Assembly (NCBI GenBank): GCA_964428345.1
Contig: CAYRYD010000009.1
Coordinates: forward strand, 62,001 to 126,000
From: JABDMH01 sp964428345
GTDB taxonomy: Bacteria > Bacteroidota > Bacteroidia > Chitinophagales > Saprospiraceae
Length of the DNA stretch: 64,000 nucleotides
Direction of reading: 5' to 3'
Shown here: positions 60,043 through 64,000 of the stretch, one piece after another
Position numbering within the stretch: position 1 is the first letter of the stretch
Layout: every line of letters begins with the position of its first letter
Made by a program: the position numbers and the translations under genes
Notes under the pieces: generated by a model
What the model saw: the letters and a program-made list of their open reading frames with translations, nothing else
The model's database searches: none
What the model was told of the DNA's origin: nothing

Positions 60043-63000
60043 CTAAGGATTAACTATGGCACTGTGGATGAGGGTCAGTTCGCCTTCGCTGACCACTGGT
60101 GCGCCTGGAACCCCCATGACACCGCTTTCCGGATTGGAATCCCGGATGGTCATACCATCCAACATGATCCCTTGCTGACCTGGCAGTATCTTTAAAACTA
60201 TATAGCTGTTGTCGGCAGCAAGGTTTAGATTACCAATATCTCCCGACATTATACTTAACTGGATTTCGGGGTCGCGATTTTCGAAAGTTCCGCCCCCGGC
60301 CGGAAATCCTCCAAACAGCAGGGTGCTGTCAGGAACATAAAATGATGCAGCCTGATCGGTACTTTCCGTAGGATAATAGATCCCTGCAGCGATCAGAATG
60401 CTGTCGGCTTCCCGGCATCCCGCCATGGCCAGTGCCGGAACCAGGTCATTCATGGCATTCGGCCAGTCAAGACCCCCTCCACTGCCGGTTGCACTCTGGT
60501 CGACATAAATTTTCGAACCCGCGAAGGGCATCACTTCCACACAATGGATCAGACTGTCGATGGTCGAGCCGTTGGTAGTCAGATAGCCTGCGAGCGTGAT
60601 GCCGGAGATATGTTCGATGCTGATATCATCTACAAACCAGCCGTTTAGACCGGAGCCCCCCACACCACCGTCGCATACAAAACGAAACCGGAGGCCCAGT
60701 GAGGCTGCTTCGGGCAGACAGAGTTCGATAGCGCTTTCGATAAAATCCGAAGTACCAAATTGGGTATTGCTGAAACCGGTGAAAGCCGGTCTTCCGGAAA
60801 TACGACTGTCCGTATTCACCGTGGTAATGCTTTTTGGATACCCGTTTTGGGTGAAGTAAGGTCCTGAATCTCTCCATGTCATACCACCGTCGATGGAATA
60901 TTCCACCACCCCTCCATCATAGGTGTCTTCGGTCTGGTACCGGTGATGGAAATGGATCCGGATGATGTCCTCCGTTGCAATGGGTTCATTCAACGTCAGT
61001 GCAAAATCAGCTGTGGAGTTATAATCCTGAGCGTACCAGGCATTGGAGGCGCTGTGGTAGGTGGATCCCGATTTTGTCCAGGCCTTGGTTCCGGAACCAT
61101 GCAGTTTTATCGAAGTGTATTGATCCGGACCTTCTGCATTGTCGGTGCTCAATACCATCGTTTGACCGCTGACGCAAGGTTGGATCACGCCCGAGAAAGC
61201 AAACTTGCTGGTATCACCGGTCGAAAGGACGGGTATTGCAAATACGAGGCTGTCGCCGGTCAGCTCTCCCTCCTCTGATTCAATGTGCGTCAGACCTGCC
61301 GGGATGACTTCCCTGAAGTCTAATTCCGATTCCTGATCACATTGGCAGATGGCCCGAATGTTAAAATCCGTCCGGGTACCTTCCGAGGCGATATCGGGTG
61401 TGTTCGAAACAATGATTCTGACTCCCGGTGGAACATTAAAAGCCTCTATGCCATCGGTATGATCATATGGATCATTCTGTTGGGCGCTCCGTCCCAGTCC
61501 GCGTTTGGCAAAGGCCTCCCAGATGGCGCATCGATGACTACCGTCATACAAGAGTTCATCAGCCAGCAGGATGGCGTCTCTTCCGTCCACAAAACCGGGA
61601 TTGCAGGGTTGTAGTTTCAGACCTTCCATGACCAGTCGGAGGGCGATGTTGTTTCCTCCGCTACCATGATAGATGTCCGGGTCGGCCCCTTCCATTTCCA
61701 TGATTTTCCAGGTCATCTCCCACAGCATGGTGGCCCAGACCGAGCCTACAAAGTGTGGACTGACCTGACCATCAATCACAGCATCCTTAACATCATCATA
61801 GGTAAATGGGTTGATTTCCAACGATGTGCTATAAGGATAGGTGCGTATGCCGGTACCATCGGTGGCTGAACCGAGGACATAGGTGCCGATACCCCGGGAA
61901 TCTTCCGGCTGGGCAGTCGTCCAGTCGGTGGTGAGCATCAACCCAAAATAGTCACTCCACCCTTCACCCATTTGTTCTGCATTGTCGAGACAACCGACAT
62001 TGGAGGGGCCTCCGGTGAGCCGGATGGAAATGCCATGGCCGTATTCATGGGTAATGATGCCATTGTCAAAATCACCATCGGGGGTGAAGGTCGGAACAGC
62101 AGCCAGGGTGATATTGACAGTGCCGTTGAGCAGGGCCTCTTTGAGTACGGCACCATCTGACAACCGGATCATGAAGGCGGGGATTACAATGGATTGATCC
62201 GGTCCACCGCCCATGGTCACAGGATCACCAGGCAAATTATTGACTACCAGGGCCGCCACCGCTCCCAGATCCTGAACATTCATGACCTTTTCGGTAAAAT
62301 CGCACGTACCCCGGTCGATCAGGGCGATTTTACCAGTCAGACTGGCTCCATTGCTGACCGGATTGGCCGAACAAGCAAGGTGGGTTCCGCTGTTTTGATC
62401 CTGCACCAGGACCAGATCGGCAGTAACGGGCCCTACGTCCACTATTTTATTGTTGGAGCTGAACTCGGATTCCACGACAAAAAAATGGACCGAGTCCAGC
62501 GAAGGTGGTTCATTGATGTTGATTGGACTACTTAATGGCACCGCCGACCAGAGAAACATCTGCATCTGGGGAGGCAGACCATCGGAAGGTGTAAAAAAAT
62601 TGGCATTACTGGTGCCGCCTCCATCCTGGGCTTCAGCCCGTACCCAATCATTACCCAGGCCACCCCGCATCAGGTTATTGGCCTGAAAATTTCCGGCGGC
62701 CTCATCAAATCCGTATTGGTACATCACATCATGGATGAGATTATTCCAGAAGAATAAATTGGTAATGGCAGCCGATTCATTGTCTGTAACACTGGCCAGC
62801 GGGTCGAACGTGAAATCAAAAGTGAGGGTGAGACTGGCCGGACTGAATCCCGGAACATTGTTACCATCCCGGTCTTCATAGGCATACACATTGTTTCCCC
62901 GGGTAATCGTGTAGGAAGTCGAGCCGTTGTCATGCCAGCCCAGGGTGGTTGCCGGATTGCCTGGTCCTGCCAGATCCCAGGGGCTCAGCACCAAAGCCCG

Positions 63001-63786
63001 GTTGCCATGAGCGGGAGATTCGACCGGCATGGGGAATACCCGGTAACTCGAGTCGGACATCAACGCCTCCGAAACGGATTCCGTCCGCCGGTATCGATGA
63101 TCACCAGGCTCCGGGGGTTCAAAATGGCAATGGATAATCTGGTTTTCCTTTTTTAAGACAGTACCCTGATGGGCATCGACAAAAATGTGCCAGTAGTTGT
63201 CCTGGTCGATTTCATGTACTGCCACCTGCCAGACCAGCTTCAGTCTTTTCCCTTCCGACGAAAGCCAGAGCAGGTCAACCCGGATATCTTCGCGGGAAAG
63301 TCCGGCCGGATTAAACGTCTGATGGATCAGCTGACCCAGCCGGTTGGGCACCGCCGATTTCCGGGATAATGCCAATACCTTTTTACCCAGATGCCCGGCG
63401 GCTGCCTGGACACTTCCTATGGCATCGATGGAAGGTTGATGCGAAGGTGTACCCTGATCAATGTGAGGATGAAAGCGGTTGTTGACATTGATAATTTCCC
63501 CGTTGCGAAGATGGATACTGATCAGGGCGTTGTAGACATCAATACCCAGGTGTTGTTGTTGTACATAAATATGGGTGATACCGCTGGGCTGCGAGGTATG
63601 CTGGTCTTTGATGGTGAATTCCCGAATATCGCCTGGCGATAGTCCAAGTGATTGGTGACGGGTCTCCAGGGTTTGCCGGACAAAAGTTGAGTCATACTGG
63701 GCATCAAGGGTTCCCGGGAACAGAGCGAATAAAATTGGTAGGAGCACCAACGCACAGGCCGGCAGAGATTTGGGCAGAATGTTCAT
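60043..63786 (-). CDS. Secreted M36 (fungalysin) metalloprotease with PA domain
   Basis: 1247 residues from ATG 63786; a GTG three codons earlier opens the frame. Signal peptide near TLDAQ; an FTP-type propeptide covers about 30-210. The zinc motif is H580EYGH584 (IITHEYGHGISIRL), with the third ligand in EQMGEGWSDYFG. A PA domain is inserted before it (about 470-560; ALIDRGTCDFTEKV). After about 780 come an uncharacteristic beta domain, an MAM/jelly-roll-like segment (AWTKSGSTYHSASNAWYAQDY) and a right-handed-helix start (IYVDQSATGSGGGLDWPNAM). The chain stops at SAIVNP without the type IX sorting domain expected for such a layout. Confidence 0.9.
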   Translation of the reverse strand: MNILPKSLPACALVLLPILFALFPGTLDAQYDSTFVRQTLETRHQSLGLSPGDIREFTIKDQHTSQPSGITHIYVQQQHLGIDVYNALISIHLRNGEIINVNNRFHPHIDQGTPSHQPSIDAIGSVQAAAGHLGKKVLALSRKSAVPNRLGQLIHQTFNPAGLSREDIRVDLLWLSSEGKRLKLVWQVAVHEIDQDNYWHIFVDAHQGTVLKKENQIIHCHFEPPEPGDHRYRRTESVSEALMSDSSYRVFPMPVESPAHGNRALVLSPWDLAGPGNPATTLGWHDNGSTSYTITRGNNVYAYEDRDGNNVPGFSPASLTLTFDFTFDPLASVTDNESAAITNLFFWNNLIHDVMYQYGFDEAAGNFQANNLMRGGLGNDWVRAEAQDGGGTSNANFFTPSDGLPPQMQMFLWSAVPLSSPININEPPSLDSVHFFVVESEFSSNNKIVDVGPVTADLVLVQDQNSGTHLACSANPVSNGASLTGKIALIDRGTCDFTEKVMNVQDLGAVAALVVNNLPGDPVTMGGGPDQSIVIPAFMIRLSDGAVLKEALLNGTVNITLAAVPTFTPDGDFDNGIITHEYGHGISIRLTGGPSNVGCLDNAEQMGEGWSDYFGLMLTTDWTTAQPEDSRGIGTYVLGSATDGTGIRTYPYSTSLEINPFTYDDVKDAVIDGQVSPHFVGSVWATMLWEMTWKIMEMEGADPDIYHGSGGNNIALRLVMEGLKLQPCNPGFVDGRDAILLADELLYDGSHRCAIWEAFAKRGLGRSAQQNDPYDHTDGIEAFNVPPGVRIIVSNTPDIASEGTRTDFNIRAICQCDQESELDFREVIPAGLTHIESEEGELTGDSLVFAIPVLSTGDTSKFAFSGVIQPCVSGQTMVLSTDNAEGPDQYTSIKLHGSGTKAWTKSGSTYHSASNAWYAQDYNSTADFALTLNEPIATEDIIRIHFHHRYQTEDTYDGGVVEYSIDGGMTWRDSGPYFTQNGYPKSITTVNTDSRISGRPAFTGFSNTQFGTSDFIESAIELCLPEAASLGLRFRFVCDGGVGGSGLNGWFVDDISIEHISGITLAGYLTTNGSTIDSLIHCVEVMPFAGSKIYVDQSATGSGGGLDWPNAMNDLVPALAMAGCREADSILIAAGIYYPTESTDQAASFYVPDSTLLFGGFPAGGGTFENRDPEIQLSIMSGDIGNLNLAADNSYIVLKILPGQQGIMLDGMTIRDSNPESGVMGVPGAPVVSEGELTLIHSAIVNP

Positions 63787-63921
63787 ATAAGGCACTAAAT
63801 TAATATTTCGGATAAGAGGTAACCCAGAAACATCGTATCTTAATTACGGGAAAATTTCGTGCCTTTTTTACCCTTGCCCTGGTACTATTTGTATTCCGGA
63901 TTTATTTTAAATGATTTTCCT

Positions 63922-64000
63922 TTGAAAAATATCCTGATCTACGGTTTGATTTTCTGTTCGTGGTTACCTGGCAGTACCCATGATCAATCCGCCATCAATT
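63922..64000 (+). CDS. Start of an exported protein (partial)
   Basis: An open frame of 26 codons runs to the window end from a TTG at 63922. It reads as a signal peptide: MKNILIYGLIFCSWLPGSTH with basic start and hydrophobic core, followed by DQSAIN. No ATG is available in that frame nearby. The remainder lies outside the window, so no family can be named. It is divergent from the M36 protease gene. Confidence 0.4.
   Translation, partial: MKNILIYGLIFCSWLPGSTHDQSAIN

Overview
The window looks like a chromosomal segment of a Bacteroidota bacterium, most likely from the Saprospiria (Lewinella/Haliscomenobacter-like). The evidence is gene content and signals, not a database match. There is a type IX secretion (T9SS) C-terminal sorting domain (gene 18648-20447). 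Several genes have promoters of the Bacteroidota type (TAnnTTTG at -7), and clear Shine-Dalgarno sequences are rare. Typical family members include BshB1, a short PRPP-synthetase-like protein, DUF2490, GMC plus gluconate-dehydrogenase-subunit-3 pairs, and group III truncated hemoglobin. Several genes appear to start with TTG. I see no rRNA, tRNA, CRISPR array, phage or transposase gene.

Layout. 1-2.4 kb: the tail of a secreted beta-rich protein facing a citramalate synthase. 2.6-16.9 kb: the most unusual block. It holds a secreted caspase-like protease divergent from an exported TPR-CHAT protein, then a seven-gene minus-strand unit (sigma factor, anti-sigma factor, and five exported proteins including a lipoprotein and a predicted beta-barrel), and, divergent from the sigma gene, a secreted papain-like protease with a DUF4384-like tail. 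Three cysteine-peptidase folds and a private sigma/anti-sigma pair thus sit in 14 kb, all carrying export signals. 16.9-25 kb: a heptad repeat between convergent genes, an alcohol dehydrogenase, a T9SS cargo protein, a TolB-like lipoprotein, DUF2490, a DJ-1/PfpI protein and an orphan gluconate-dehydrogenase subunit 3. 25.2-30 kb: a set of nested inverted repeats and the fabH-bshB1-class V aminotransferase operon.

30-41 kb: a VWA membrane protein, then a sulfur island (SulP transporter, small membrane protein, thioredoxin, CstB-like persulfide dioxygenase/rhodanese, two YeeE/YedE subunits), CorA, an AhpD-like protein and glucokinase. Three CRP/FNR-type palindromes lie in front of genes of this stretch; a class III nucleotide cyclase and a Crp/Fnr regulator lie further along the window. 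41-45.5 kb: a GMC oxidoreductase with its subunit 3, a secreted protein gene broken by three single-base homopolymer frameshifts, and a DUF3179 protein.

45.7-51.2 kb: a tightly packed operon of an Fe-S type Rrf2 regulator, a cbb3-type heme-copper oxidase, a CcoO-cytochrome c fusion, small membrane proteins, a group III truncated hemoglobin and a cupin. A palindromic operator overlaps its promoter and a near copy lies just inside the oxidase gene. The content suggests a nitric oxide or low-oxygen response. 51.3-64 kb: a cyclase-TM2-TPR fusion, a divergent pair of sugar-related secreted proteins, a tannase-family esterase, a CDF metal exporter, a methyltransferase, a Crp/Fnr-DoxX pair, a large M36 (fungalysin) metalloprotease and the first codons of a further exported protein.
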